Shown here piece after piece: positions 8,573 through 16,932 of a stretch of 64,000 bases of DNA. Below the pieces are notes generated by a model, which saw only the letters and a list, made by a program, of their open reading frames with translations, ran no database searches and had not been told where the DNA came from. The first letter of the stretch is position 1, and each line of letters starts with the position of its first letter. The stretch is from NCBI GenBank assembly GCA_016709765.1, contig JADJMD010000013.1:806001-870000 (forward strand), in the 5' to 3' direction. The position numbers and the translations under genes are program-made. The stretch is from Ignavibacteriales bacterium (GTDB lineage: Bacteria; Bacteroidota; Ignavibacteria; Ignavibacteriales; Ignavibacteriaceae).

Positions 8573-9292
8573 TCAAGTGATTTCCTGATTTTGAACTTCA
8601 TTAAATTCTGCTGTAAACTCATCCAGATTAAAAGCATCCTCAACTTTATAATCACCAATTTCTGTTCTTCGCAGCAAACTTAAAACGCCACCGCAACCGA
8701 GTTCTTTTCCAAAATCATCCGCAATAACTCTAATGTAAGTTCCTTTAGAACAAGCTATTTCAAAATGAAGATTCGGCAAGTCAAACTTAGTAATCTCAAA
8801 TGATAATATTTCTACTTGTCTCGGTAGACGTTCAACTTCTTTACCTTCTCGTGCAATCTTATAAAGGCGTTTACCTTTATGTTTTAGTGCCGAAAACATT
8901 GGCGGAATTTGTTTAATATTTCCTAAGAACTTATTTCGGACAGAAAGAATTTTTTCTTCATCCAAATCGTTCGGTAAAACTGTTTCTGTAATCTCACTTG
9001 CCAAATCCATTGAAGGAGAAGCTTTACCAAGAGTAATTATCCCGGTATATTTTTTTCTTTGCGCCTGATATTCGGAAATCTCTTTTGTTTTTTTTCCAGT
9101 GCAAACAATCAATAAACCTGTCGCAAGCGGATCAAGAGTCCCTGCATGCCCAACTTTTTTAACTTTAGTTAATCTTCTAATTCGACTGACAACATTAAAC
9201 GAAGTCCAGTTTACAGGTTTATCGATTAACAAAACCTGACCGGACAAATAATCAAGAGTCTGAGGATCCTTCGTTTGTTTTGTTATCATCAT
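8573..9292 (-). CDS. truB: tRNA pseudouridine-55 synthase
   Basis: This 239-residue TruB carries the KPVNWTSFNVV motif, then the catalytic GHAGTLDPLATG motif with Asp54, and KGTYIRVIADDFG near residue 190. It makes pseudouridine at position 55 of the T loop of tRNAs. The C-terminal PUA-like extension of longer TruBs is mostly missing, as in other short TruBs. Its start overlaps the end of rbfA by 41 nt, which indicates translational coupling. A second possible start (MITKQ, one codon later) cannot be excluded. Confidence 0.96.
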   Translation of the reverse strand: MMITKQTKDPQTLDYLSGQVLLIDKPVNWTSFNVVSRIRRLTKVKKVGHAGTLDPLATGLLIVCTGKKTKEISEYQAQRKKYTGIITLGKASPSMDLASEITETVLPNDLDEEKILSVRNKFLGNIKQIPPMFSALKHKGKRLYKIAREGKEVERLPRQVEILSFEITKFDLPNLHFEIACSKGTYIRVIADDFGKELGCGGVLSLLRRTEIGDYKVEDAFNLDEFTAEFNEVQNQEIT

Positions 9293-9626
9293 CTTCGTGA
9301 ATTTTCTTAATCAATCCTTCAATCTTTTCAACGTAATCAAGAGTATCATCAATAAAAAACTTAAGCTCGGGTATAAATTTAATTCTTATTCGGTGCGCTA
9401 ATTCTGATCTTATAAATCCTTTTTTATCTTCAATCCTACTAAGAACAAGTTCTCTTTTTTCTTTTTCAAAAACAGATAAATATATTTTTGCAAGTTTAAG
9501 ATCGGGACTTACTCTTACATTTGTAATCGTTATAAAACCAAGATCAACATGAGAAAGCTTATGCAAAAATATAAGACTGATCTCTTGTTTAATAAGATGT
9601 TCAACTTTATCGATTCTATAAGACAT
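9252..9626 (-). CDS. rbfA: 30S ribosome-binding factor A
   Basis: This 124-residue protein starts MSYRIDKVEHLIKQEISLI and contains the KH-like pattern ITNVRVSPDLKLAKIYLSVF and the RSELAHRIRIKFIPELKFFIDDTLDY segment typical of RbfA. It binds the free 30S subunit and is needed for maturation of the 5' end of 16S rRNA, especially in the cold. It lies between infB and truB as in most bacteria. The C-terminus is short, acidic and Ser-rich, and overlaps the truB start. Confidence 0.95.
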   Translation of the reverse strand: MSYRIDKVEHLIKQEISLIFLHKLSHVDLGFITITNVRVSPDLKLAKIYLSVFEKEKRELVLSRIEDKKGFIRSELAHRIRIKFIPELKFFIDDTLDYVEKIEGLIKKIHEDDDNKTNEGSSDS

Positions 9627-9653
9627 TTAATTTTTCACTCGGTCTAAAAATAA

Positions 9654-12302
9654 TTATGCTAACGTTTTCTTAGTTTCAATAATTTTATATGCCTCAATAA
9701 TATCGCCAACTTTTATATCGTTAAAGTTCTCAATATTTAATCCACACTCATAACCGGCATCTACTTCTTTAACATCATCTTTAAATCTTCTTAAATTACC
9801 AATGCCACCTTCATGTACAACAATTCCATCACGAATTAATCTAATCTTATTATTTCTTGTAATCTTTCCTTCAAGCACATAACATCCGGCAACCGTTCCC
9901 GATTTTGGAACTTTGAATGTATCACGTATTTCAATTGAACCTGTAACTTCTTCAGAAATTAACGGTGATAACAATCCTTCTAATGCTGATTTAACCTCGC
10001 TAATAGCGTTGTAAATAACGCTGTAAAGTCTGATATCAACTTTTTGAGTTTCAGCAAGTTTTCTTGCATTAATATTTGGACGAACGTGGAAACCAATAAT
10101 AATTGCATTTGATGCCGCAGCAAGAAGCACATCGCTTTCAGAAATTCCGCCAACACCTTTATGTATAACGCGAACAATCACTTCCTGATTGCTAAGTTTC
10201 ATCAACGAATCCGAGAGAGCTTCAACAGAACCATCAACATCACCCTTTACGATAAGTGCAAGTTCTTTAACTCCGCCAATGCTAATTTGTTTTGCAAGTT
10301 CATCAAGAGTTATATGATGAATTTGTTTTTGATCTTGTTCACGTTTTAACTGTTGTCTCTTTAAACTGATTTCACGTGCTTCACGTTCAGACTCAAGAAC
10401 AATAAAAGTATCACCCGCTTGTGGCGCGCCTTCAAATCCAAGAACAAGTACCGGTGTTGACGGAGGAGCTTCTTTTACCTTGTTTCCTCTTTCATCAAAC
10501 ATAGCTCTCACTTTTCCGTGATGAATTCCCGCAACAAATGGATCGCCAATTCTTAAAGTTCCTTTTTGAACAAGAATGGTGCCTGTTACTCCACGTCCTT
10601 TATCTAATTCTGCTTCTACAACTGCGCCACGTGTAAATCGGTTAGGATTTGCTTTTAAATCAAGTATATCCGCCTCAAGAATAATTTTTTCAAGCAGTAG
10701 ATCAACATTTAATCCGGATTTTGCCGAAAGCTGTACTGACTGATATTTACCGCCCCAATCTTCTACAAGCACATTTCTATCAGCCATTTGTTGTTTAATT
10801 TTTTCAGGATTTGCTCCGGGTTTATCAATTTTATTTATTGCAATAATAATCGGAACACCGGCAGCTTGAGCATGATTTAACGCTTCAACAGTTTGAGGCA
10901 TAACCGCGTCATCCGCTGCAACTACAAGTACAACAATATCAGTTAACTGTGCGCCGCGTGCTCTCATCGCAGTAAATGCTTCGTGACCAGGCGTATCAAG
11001 AAAAGTAATCTGTTTTCCATCACCAACATCAACTCTGTAAGCACCAATGTGTTGAGTAATTCCGCCAGATTCGCCCGCAACAACATTAGTTCTTCTTATA
11101 TAATCTAGAAGAGATGTTTTACCATGATCAACGTGACCCATTATTGTAACAACCGCAGATCTAGGTTGAAGCTCTTCCTCAGAATCAATAATATCTTCTA
11201 AAATTTCAGAAGTGTATTCTTTCTGAAATTCGACTTCAAAACCAAATTCATCCGCAACGAGTGTAATGTTCTCTACGTCCAGTCTTTGATTTATGGAAAC
11301 CATCAAGCCAAGACTAATACATTTAGAAATCACATCACCAACTGGAACTTCCATAAGGTTAGCAAGTTCGCTCACAGCGATGAACTCATTAACTCTGATA
11401 ATGTTTTTATCTAGTGTCTTTAACTCTTCTAACCTTTCCTCTTCTGCTTCTCTTTCTCGTCTTTTCTTTTTCCTAGATGAGGCTCTATTTGTAGTTGCCG
11501 TATCATCCATGCTTAACATAGTTTTCTTTATTGCAGCCTTAACATCCTTTTCATCAATCTCAAATTTCTTAACACGCTTGCGTTTTTTAGCTACAGGTGT
11601 TTCTTCTGTGGTAACTTCTGTGGTGGTAGTTTTCTTTTTAGTTTTTGGTCTTTTCTTTTTCTTAACTGCATCAGAGGAAGAATCACTTGTTTCGGGCTTG
11701 CTATCAGTAGGTTTTTGAGTTCCCGGAAGTCTTTTTACTTGCGGCTTGGTCTTTTTCTCTTCACCAAGATCCATTTTGCCAACAACAGTTAAGCCTCTTT
11801 TTTTACCCTCTTCTTTATCCTTTGGAGAAATAAACTTTTTCGGCTCTGGGGTTGCGGTTGTTTTTTTCTCAACTACTTTTTCAACCTTTTCTTCGGCAAC
11901 TTCAGGTTCTGAGGTTACTTCAGATTCCGCGGCATCAACTTTAACTGCTTCTTCAATTGGTTCGGGAGCTTCTTCAACAGAAACATCAGTAATTACTATT
12001 TCTTTTGATTCATCATCCTTAACCGGTTCTTCTTCAATTTTAGTAACTTCTTCAGTCTTTTCTGATTTATCAGCACGTTTTTTATTAAAATCCGCAATTT
12101 TTTTGTAATGCTGTTCAGCTTTTTCTATATCTTTTTTAAAATGAGCATTAATCTCGATTATCATTTCTTCAGTAAGAACTGATTGGTGAGATTTAACAAC
12201 ATGTCCTTTAGTTTTCAGAAACTCAATAAGATTTTCTGAAGAAAGATTTATCTCTGCTGCGAACTTGTATAATCTAATTTTGGGCGATTTTGTTTCAGAC
12301 AT
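9654..12302 (-). CDS. infB: Translation initiation factor IF-2
   Basis: This 882-residue IF-2 has an N-terminal IF2_N-like helix (IRLYKFAAEINLSSENLIEFL). A long charged region rich in Lys, Glu, Val and Thr follows (about 60-290), then a second IF2_N (about 305-360). The GTPase domain has GHVDHGKTSLLDY near residue 387, FLDTPGHEAF and NKIDKPG. Domains II-IV end in GYECGLNIENFNDIKVGD. IF-2 places fMet-tRNA on the 30S subunit and promotes subunit joining. The low-complexity N-terminus produces long spurious open frames on the other strand. It lies between nusA and rbfA. Confidence 0.97.
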   Translation of the reverse strand: MSETKSPKIRLYKFAAEINLSSENLIEFLKTKGHVVKSHQSVLTEEMIIEINAHFKKDIEKAEQHYKKIADFNKKRADKSEKTEEVTKIEEEPVKDDESKEIVITDVSVEEAPEPIEEAVKVDAAESEVTSEPEVAEEKVEKVVEKKTTATPEPKKFISPKDKEEGKKRGLTVVGKMDLGEEKKTKPQVKRLPGTQKPTDSKPETSDSSSDAVKKKKRPKTKKKTTTTEVTTEETPVAKKRKRVKKFEIDEKDVKAAIKKTMLSMDDTATTNRASSRKKKRREREAEEERLEELKTLDKNIIRVNEFIAVSELANLMEVPVGDVISKCISLGLMVSINQRLDVENITLVADEFGFEVEFQKEYTSEILEDIIDSEEELQPRSAVVTIMGHVDHGKTSLLDYIRRTNVVAGESGGITQHIGAYRVDVGDGKQITFLDTPGHEAFTAMRARGAQLTDIVVLVVAADDAVMPQTVEALNHAQAAGVPIIIAINKIDKPGANPEKIKQQMADRNVLVEDWGGKYQSVQLSAKSGLNVDLLLEKIILEADILDLKANPNRFTRGAVVEAELDKGRGVTGTILVQKGTLRIGDPFVAGIHHGKVRAMFDERGNKVKEAPPSTPVLVLGFEGAPQAGDTFIVLESEREAREISLKRQQLKREQDQKQIHHITLDELAKQISIGGVKELALIVKGDVDGSVEALSDSLMKLSNQEVIVRVIHKGVGGISESDVLLAAASNAIIIGFHVRPNINARKLAETQKVDIRLYSVIYNAISEVKSALEGLLSPLISEEVTGSIEIRDTFKVPKSGTVAGCYVLEGKITRNNKIRLIRDGIVVHEGGIGNLRRFKDDVKEVDAGYECGLNIENFNDIKVGDIIEAYKIIETKKTLA

Positions 12303-12324
12303 TTATTAGTTACCTTTTCTTAGG

Positions 12325-13572
12325 CTATTCTTCTTCTTCAAACTGCGATTTAATTATTTCCAGTATCTCTTCAATTTTTGCTTCATCAAACTCTTCAATC
12401 TCTTTAAGTTTTTCAGGTCCAGCGGTTAACACTTCAATTGCTGTATCATACCTGTGATTGATAAGTATTTCATAAACTTCCGCACCAAGTTCTTCTTTTA
12501 TATCGATTAACTCAATGTCTTCTTCATATTCTTCAAATGGCTTCTCTTCACGTAATATTTCAATTTCATAACCAGTTAATCGCATTGCTAATCTTATATT
12601 TACACCATTTCTGCCAACGATTAGTGAAACCTGATCGCTATCTGCGGTTACAATTGCTTTTTTCTCATCTTCATCAAGCTCTATTTTTTTAAGCTTAGCC
12701 GGAGCTAAAGATTTTTGTATAAAAATTATAGGGTCATCAGAATAACTAACGACATCAATATTTTCGTTGTTAAGTTCGCGTACAATAGCGTGAATTCTTA
12801 CACCCTTCATTCCCACACAAGCACCAACTGCATCTATTCTTGAATCTTGAGATTCAACAGCAATTTTAGCTCTTTCACCAGGTTCACGAGCTATTGATTT
12901 AATCTCAATAATTCCGTCATAGATTTCCGGGATTTCAATTTCAAACAATCTTCTTAAAAACATATTGTCTGATCTTGAAATAACGATAACAGGTCCGCTG
13001 TTTCCTTTTCTAACCTCTTTAACGATAGCTCTTATCGTTTCACCTTTTTTATACTTTTCAAAAGGTATTTGTTCGTTACGCGGTAGTACAAGTTCATTCT
13101 TGTTATGATTAACAAGAATATCATTTTTTCTTATTTGATAAATATCTCCGACAACAATTTCACCAAGAAGTTCATTGTATTCGTTGTAGATAATTTCTTT
13201 TTCAAGTTCACGTATTTTTTGATTGAGACTTTGTTTAGCAAGAACTACAAGTCTTCTTCCTAAAGATGCAAGTTCAATCTTTTCAACAAAATCTTCTCCA
13301 ACCTCAAGATCGTCTTCGTTACCTTTTTTATTAACTTCTTCAAGACTTATTTGTGTGTTGGGATCTTCAACAACATCTACAATTTCTCGCTCAAGAAATA
13401 TTTCGATATCGCCTCTATCCATATTAACAACTACATCAAACTTTGCCTCTTCACCGAATTTTTTCTTTACAAGTATTCCAAATATTTCCTCGAGTATTCC
13501 ACCGAGTACGTCTCTATCAATGCCTTTTTCCCTTACCATTTGCGCAAAGGATTCGACAATATCGTAATTCAT
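12325..13572 (-). CDS. nusA: Transcription termination/antitermination factor NusA
   Basis: This 415-residue protein has the NusA N-terminal RNA-polymerase-binding domain (about 1-125), an S1 domain (about 130-200, VGDIYQIRKNDILVNH), and two KH domains (about 205-345). The KH motifs are CVGMKGVRIHAIVRELNNE and LIVGRNGVNIRLAMRLTG. A C-terminal helix-hairpin-helix-like acidic segment runs from about 355 to 410. NusA modulates pausing, intrinsic termination and antitermination. It is shorter than the E. coli protein, which has two acidic repeats. It sits between rimP and infB as usual. There is a 22-nt gap to infB. Confidence 0.96.
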   Translation of the reverse strand: MNYDIVESFAQMVREKGIDRDVLGGILEEIFGILVKKKFGEEAKFDVVVNMDRGDIEIFLEREIVDVVEDPNTQISLEEVNKKGNEDDLEVGEDFVEKIELASLGRRLVVLAKQSLNQKIRELEKEIIYNEYNELLGEIVVGDIYQIRKNDILVNHNKNELVLPRNEQIPFEKYKKGETIRAIVKEVRKGNSGPVIVISRSDNMFLRRLFEIEIPEIYDGIIEIKSIAREPGERAKIAVESQDSRIDAVGACVGMKGVRIHAIVRELNNENIDVVSYSDDPIIFIQKSLAPAKLKKIELDEDEKKAIVTADSDQVSLIVGRNGVNIRLAMRLTGYEIEILREEKPFEEYEEDIELIDIKEELGAEVYEILINHRYDTAIEVLTAGPEKLKEIEEFDEAKIEEILEIIKSQFEEEE

Positions 13573-13587
13573 TTACTTTCTCCTATT

Positions 13588-14043
13588 CTAAGAAAAACTA
13601 ATTATAACTTTTGCAGTTGTTATGTTTTTAAATTCAATTAAAAGTTCTTTTTTATCAGAAAGAAAAGTTAACTCTTCTCTTTCAACGGACAATAATTTCC
13701 CGGTAATGGTTTTCGTTTCTTCACCGGCTTTGTAAGTAACTTCAAAATTTCTGTTGATGTGCTTTGGAAATTGTTTTAGGAATTTAAGCGGTCTATCAAC
13801 ACCGGGAGTAGATACGTCTAATCTATAAGCTTTTTGTATAAAATCTTGTTCTTCAATTTTCGAATTTATTTCCCTGCTTATTTCAGCAAGATTATCGGCA
13901 TCAACGTTTTTTTCAGTATCTACAAAAATCTCAATAATCTGCTTTCTGTTGTCGCCCCTAAAATTAATATCGATTACAAAAAAGTTTAGCTTTTCTGCAA
14001 TTTCATCACAAATTCGAACTATATTTTCTTTAATTATATCCAT
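13588..14043 (-). CDS. rimP: Ribosome maturation factor RimP
   Basis: RimP of 151 residues from the ATG at 14043. It has the N-terminal domain (FFVIDINFRGDNRKQIIEIFVD), the AEISREINSKIEE helix, the DVSTPGVDRPLK motif (about residues 78-89) and the C-terminal SH3-like domain. RimP assists 30S maturation. A longer frame starting with TTG at 14064 exists. I prefer the ATG because the extra seven codons lie inside a GC-rich hairpin and its T-run (14047-14071). It is the first gene of the nusA-infB operon. Confidence 0.94.
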   Translation of the reverse strand: MDIIKENIVRICDEIAEKLNFFVIDINFRGDNRKQIIEIFVDTEKNVDADNLAEISREINSKIEEQDFIQKAYRLDVSTPGVDRPLKFLKQFPKHINRNFEVTYKAGEETKTITGKLLSVEREELTFLSDKKELLIEFKNITTAKVIISFS

Positions 14044-14046
14044 ACT

Positions 14047-14071
14047 AACAAAAAACGCCCTCAAAGGGGCG
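14047..14071 (-). terminator. Hairpin plus T-run just upstream of rimP (terminator or leader attenuator)
   Basis: On the minus strand the sequence forms a CGCCC/GGGCG stem (14056-14071 on the plus strand, 6-nt loop) followed at once by TTTTTTGTT and then the rimP ATG at 14043. By form this is an intrinsic terminator. It could end transcripts of the upstream secreted-protein gene or attenuate the rimP operon. With the -7 box I propose at 14083-14090, the hairpin would start a few bases into the transcript, so a 5'-stabilising stem is a third option. Confidence 0.55.
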
Positions 14072-14082
14072 AATCACATAGC

Positions 14083-14110
14083 CAAAAATAGGATTAATTA
14101 TTATGACAAA
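14083..14110 (-). promoter_or_regulatory. rimP: Candidate Bacteroidota-type promoter for the rimP operon
   Basis: Read on the minus strand, TATTTTTG at 14083-14090 matches the TAnnTTTG -7 box. A TTTG lies at 14107-14110 with 16 nt between, slightly shorter than the usual 17-23. It would start the rimP-nusA-infB transcript. It is inferred from consensus only. Confidence 0.35.
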
Positions 14111-14164
14111 CAAGAAATTGTTTTAAGCGGATCTGCCGAAAATGGCTGATTTTTAACTAAAAAC

Positions 14165-14806
14165 TTACTTTAGAACCATCATCTTTTTTGTGGATATAAA
14201 ATTACCAGATATTAATCTGTAAATATAAACTCCGCTTGCAAACTGTGATGCGTTGAAATCAACTTCATAATATCCCGGCTCTTTTTGCTCGTTTACAAAT
14301 GTGTTTACTTCGTTGCCGAGTATATCATAGACCTTTAATACTACGTTTGACATTTCGCGATTGACGTTTGACGGAATACTATAGCGAATTTTGGTTGTTG
14401 GATTAAACGGATTTGGAAAATTCTGTTCTAATTTATATTCCGTTGGCACTCCGTAGTTAAGAACAAATTGTTTTGTTAGATAAACGCTTTTGTTATCAGA
14501 AATCATAAACTCAATTGTGTCTGCCTTAGCCTTTCCGATATTATAGTTTACATCAAAATTAAAAATTGCTTCTGTTTCTGTGCCTTGAGTAATATTTTCA
14601 ATCGTTTTTTCTGTTTGATTGAAATTTAAAAATTTGGAATTCTTGATTAGTTTAACCTCAAGATTACTTGCAGATTCAGTTGAAGAAACATTTGATAACT
14701 GCAAAACTATCTGGTTATTTTTAACTCCTGGCTTTACCTCGTAAGTGTTTTGTGCTGCTATTATTGTTGAGAGCAGGATTACTGTTAATACTATTTTTAT
14801 CTTCAT
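14165..14806 (-). CDS. Secreted protein with type IX secretion C-terminal sorting domain
   Basis: This 213-residue protein has a signal peptide (KIVLTVILLSTIIAAQ, residues 4-19). A beta-rich domain of unknown function follows (about 25-120). The C-terminus (about 125-213) holds LEQNFPNPFNPTTKIRYSIP and ends GVYIYRLISGNFISTKKMMVLK-like, the type A sorting domain that directs export and surface attachment by the type IX system. The passenger is only about 100 residues, which is short for such cargo. It resembles the last domain of a larger protein, but the signal peptide and start are intact. It follows the repeat-protein gene by 111 nt holding a palindromic element. Confidence 0.85.
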   Translation of the reverse strand: MKIKIVLTVILLSTIIAAQNTYEVKPGVKNNQIVLQLSNVSSTESASNLEVKLIKNSKFLNFNQTEKTIENITQGTETEAIFNFDVNYNIGKAKADTIEFMISDNKSVYLTKQFVLNYGVPTEYKLEQNFPNPFNPTTKIRYSIPSNVNREMSNVVLKVYDILGNEVNTFVNEQKEPGYYEVDFNASQFASGVYIYRLISGNFISTKKMMVLK

Positions 14807-14835
14807 TTTATAATTCCTTTTTTCTAATATTTTTT

Positions 14836-14902
14836 CTCTGTGTTACTCCGTGGCTCTTCGTGTAAGGATTTCCTTCAATCCATTTCACACAGAAACACAG
14901 AG
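14836..14902. repeat. Palindromic intergenic element
   Basis: Perfect 9-bp inverted arms CTCTGTGTT (14836-14844) and AACACAGAG (14894-14902) enclose further partly complementary sequence (CTCCGTGG, TTTCACAC). It lies between two same-strand genes. Elements with this CTCTGTGTTACTCCGTGG look are common intergenic repeats in Bacteroidota genomes. Copy number cannot be judged from this window. Confidence 0.55.
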
Positions 14903-14917
14903 TTTGATTTTCATTGT

Positions 14918-15313
14918 TTACGGAATATTCATTAATATTTCAACCAAATTGTTTCCAGAAATATCCTGCTGTTTATCCAGACTAACATTCCCAAGTGTTG
15001 CTCTAAAACTTAAGTTTGCTGGTAATAATTCTTTAGTTACAATCCCATCTATGTTTGTTGTTCCAAGATTTCTCCACGCACCGGAATAGTATTTTACATC
15101 TGCATTATTTATCGGTTCATTATTACTTGTCTTGCTTACCTTTACAGAACAAAGCACAGTACTAAAATCCACAACAGTATTTGTACTTAAGTTTTGCTGT
15201 TTATCTTTTGAAACATATTCATAAGTCATTCTAAAACTGTAATTGATTGGCAGTAGTTCTTTGTAAGCAACTCCATTTGATGTTGTACCGAAAGTTCTCC
15301 ACGCACCAGCGGT
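14918..15313 (-). pseudogene. Frame-displaced 3' part of the repeat-domain secreted protein
   Basis: Downstream of the poly-G tract the open frame coding for repeat units continues in a different phase: AGAWRTFGTTSNGVAYKELL, then a full unit with VKYYSGAWRNLGTTNIDG and KELLPANLSFRATLGN, ending ...VEILMNIP. It has no start of its own. A change of -1 or +2 nt in the G-tract would join it to the 15231-16922 frame as one protein of about 667 residues. It is therefore either the OFF-phase 3' end of a phase-variable gene, or a piece of an intact gene damaged by misassembly. Confidence 0.7.
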
Positions 15314-16922
15314 GTGGCGGGGGGGGGGGGTGGGGTGGGGGGGGGGGGGGGGGGGGGAGCAGCCCGTTTGTGGTTGTACCAAAACTTCTCCACGCACCAG
15401 CATAGTATTGAACTGTTCCCTGATCTATGAAATTACCAAGACTATTTTTTAATTGTACTGCTGCGTTTACTGTTGTAAAAGTATAAGTATTGTTTTGTGC
15501 TGGAACATTATCCACTTGCTGACTTGCATACTCGTAGAAAACTCTAATACTTACTGTTGCTCTTGTTGTTATAACTGTAAAAGTTCCATCTCCATTGTTA
15601 ACAGCATCTTTCCAGCTTCCCTCATAATACTTTACATTACTTGCTGGTATTTGTGTACCCAAACTGTTTTTTAGGTTTACAACAAGGTTTGGATTTGCTG
15701 GCGGCTCCGGCAGCCTGTCTAAAATGTACTGAGCATTCCAGTAAAGAAATTTCCAGCCTTCTATTGTTACAAAACGCGCGTCTGTATTTAGTGAGTCTTT
15801 ATAAACATTATCCACCAAATCCTGAAATGCTTTTACCTGAACTCTGCAAGCAAGCGAGTCTCCGTTTTGTAAATTAGTTTGGGCTGTTGTTAAAACGTTT
15901 TTTAGTTCGTTGGAGAATGTTAAATCGCCAAGCCAAGAGTAGTCGTATAAAACATCGATGAATGAAATTGTAGTATCGATACTTTGAATTGTATTCTCTG
16001 TAACTGGTTGCTTAGGTATAACTCCTGCGACATATATGGCGATCCCTTGTGCACGGTGTTCATTTTGTAATGGTGGTTTATAAGTTTTTAGAATATAAAG
16101 CCTTTCCGGTGTATTTAGTCGAGTAGCTATTGTTAAGGCAACCTGAGGTCGCATAATACTATCACTATCCATATATAATTTATAGATAAGAAGTGTATCT
16201 AAACCTGAGTAATTTAATTCTGTCAAGTAATTTAAAGAAGCACCTCTAATTGAAACTGATGGATCAAATAGGAATGAATTGATGATTAAATCCGTCATAC
16301 CTAAACCATATTTATCTTTAAGGAAAGACAATATTCCAGATCTTGGGTTGCCTAAACCGTCTGGCAATGATTTATAATTGTTATTGTTAAAGAAATATAA
16401 CAGTTCCTCTTTTGCTTGATTTTCAAATACTGGATTATATAATAGCTTTGATAATAATGATATTATCCCAGGGGTTATAGTTTGTTGTTGTTTATCTATA
16501 TTAATTATCTCAAAAATATAATCTACTCTGGAATAATCATTAAAGTCTATTAGTATACCTGAAGCAATTGCTTTGACTTTTAAACGATCTATTTGTTTAT
16601 CAATATCAGCGAAATAATCTATAGTATCAATAAAATGTTGCGCTATATTATATAGATTTGGAGAATTTAAGGTCTCAAGTGTTCTTAAGAATGAATAAAC
16701 AAGTTTTGGATCTCTTTGTAAAAAAATTCGTGCCTCTAATGCTGAAGCATATTGATACAGTCTTTCTTGATCGATTATCATTGAAGCCTCCAATCGATCA
16801 ATATATTTAGGACTATCTAATTTCCTAATAAATGGGTCTTGCTCCTGTGCAAGGCTAATAAATGAAATATTTACTATTATTAGTAATAAAAAAAACAACT
16901 TATATATTTTATATTTTTTCAT
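15231..16922 (-). CDS. Secreted HEAT-like/FIMAH-like protein with tandem C-terminal repeats, frame broken at a poly-G tract
   Basis: The 563-residue frame has a signal peptide (KLFFLLLIIVNISFISLAQ), then an alpha-helical HEAT-like region (about 30-310). A helical segment resembling FIMAH (NLQNGDSLACRVQVKAFQDL, about 355-380) leads into GWKFLYWNAQYILDRLP. Repeat units of about 75 residues then begin, with LKNSLG...VKYYEGSWKDA and LKNSLG...VQYYAGAWRSFGTT. After GLLPPPP the poly-G tract (C-rich on the coding strand) shifts the frame, and the last 27 residues (HRWCVENFRY...) are a mistranslation of another unit. The natural 3' end is the separate entry at 14918-15313. Its start is 10 nt after the zincin-like gene, so they form one operon. 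Function is unknown; it is probably cell-surface. Confidence 0.75.
   Translation of the reverse strand: MKKYKIYKLFFLLLIIVNISFISLAQEQDPFIRKLDSPKYIDRLEASMIIDQERLYQYASALEARIFLQRDPKLVYSFLRTLETLNSPNLYNIAQHFIDTIDYFADIDKQIDRLKVKAIASGILIDFNDYSRVDYIFEIINIDKQQQTITPGIISLLSKLLYNPVFENQAKEELLYFFNNNNYKSLPDGLGNPRSGILSFLKDKYGLGMTDLIINSFLFDPSVSIRGASLNYLTELNYSGLDTLLIYKLYMDSDSIMRPQVALTIATRLNTPERLYILKTYKPPLQNEHRAQGIAIYVAGVIPKQPVTENTIQSIDTTISFIDVLYDYSWLGDLTFSNELKNVLTTAQTNLQNGDSLACRVQVKAFQDLVDNVYKDSLNTDARFVTIEGWKFLYWNAQYILDRLPEPPANPNLVVNLKNSLGTQIPASNVKYYEGSWKDAVNNGDGTFTVITTRATVSIRVFYEYASQQVDNVPAQNNTYTFTTVNAAVQLKNSLGNFIDQGTVQYYAGAWRSFGTTTNGLLPPPPPPPPHPPPPPHRWCVENFRYNIKWSCLQRTTANQLQF
15319..15357 (+). repeat. Poly-G tract (39 nt, two T interruptions) inside a coding region
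   Basis: The plus strand reads 12 G, T, 4 G, T, 21 G. It lies between two near-identical 29-bp copies of the repeat-unit sequence coding for GAWRxFGTT, at 15282-15310 and 15373-15401 (two mismatches). These copies are 91 bp apart, whereas neighbouring units are spaced about 225 bp. Tract and spacing together break the reading frame. It is either a slippage-prone contingency tract or a sequencing/assembly artefact (poly-G is a known artefact of two-colour chemistry). Confidence 0.9.
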
Positions 16923-16932
16923 AAAATTCCTC

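Noticed and set aside
11293..12108. Two long plus-strand open frames opposite infB
   Set aside because: They are antisense shadows of the Lys/Glu-rich IF-2 N-terminal region, with Ser/Val/Phe-rich composition and no motif or ribosome binding site.
14044..14064. TTG start for RimP adding seven residues
   Set aside because: The extension would be encoded by the hairpin and its T-run, and the ATG at 14043 gives the usual RimP N-terminus.
15319..15357. Poly-proline stretch as a functional PPII linker in the repeat protein
   Set aside because: It is encoded only by the poly-G tract and is followed by a frame-shifted, mistranslated tail, so it is more likely a by-product of the tract than a designed linker.
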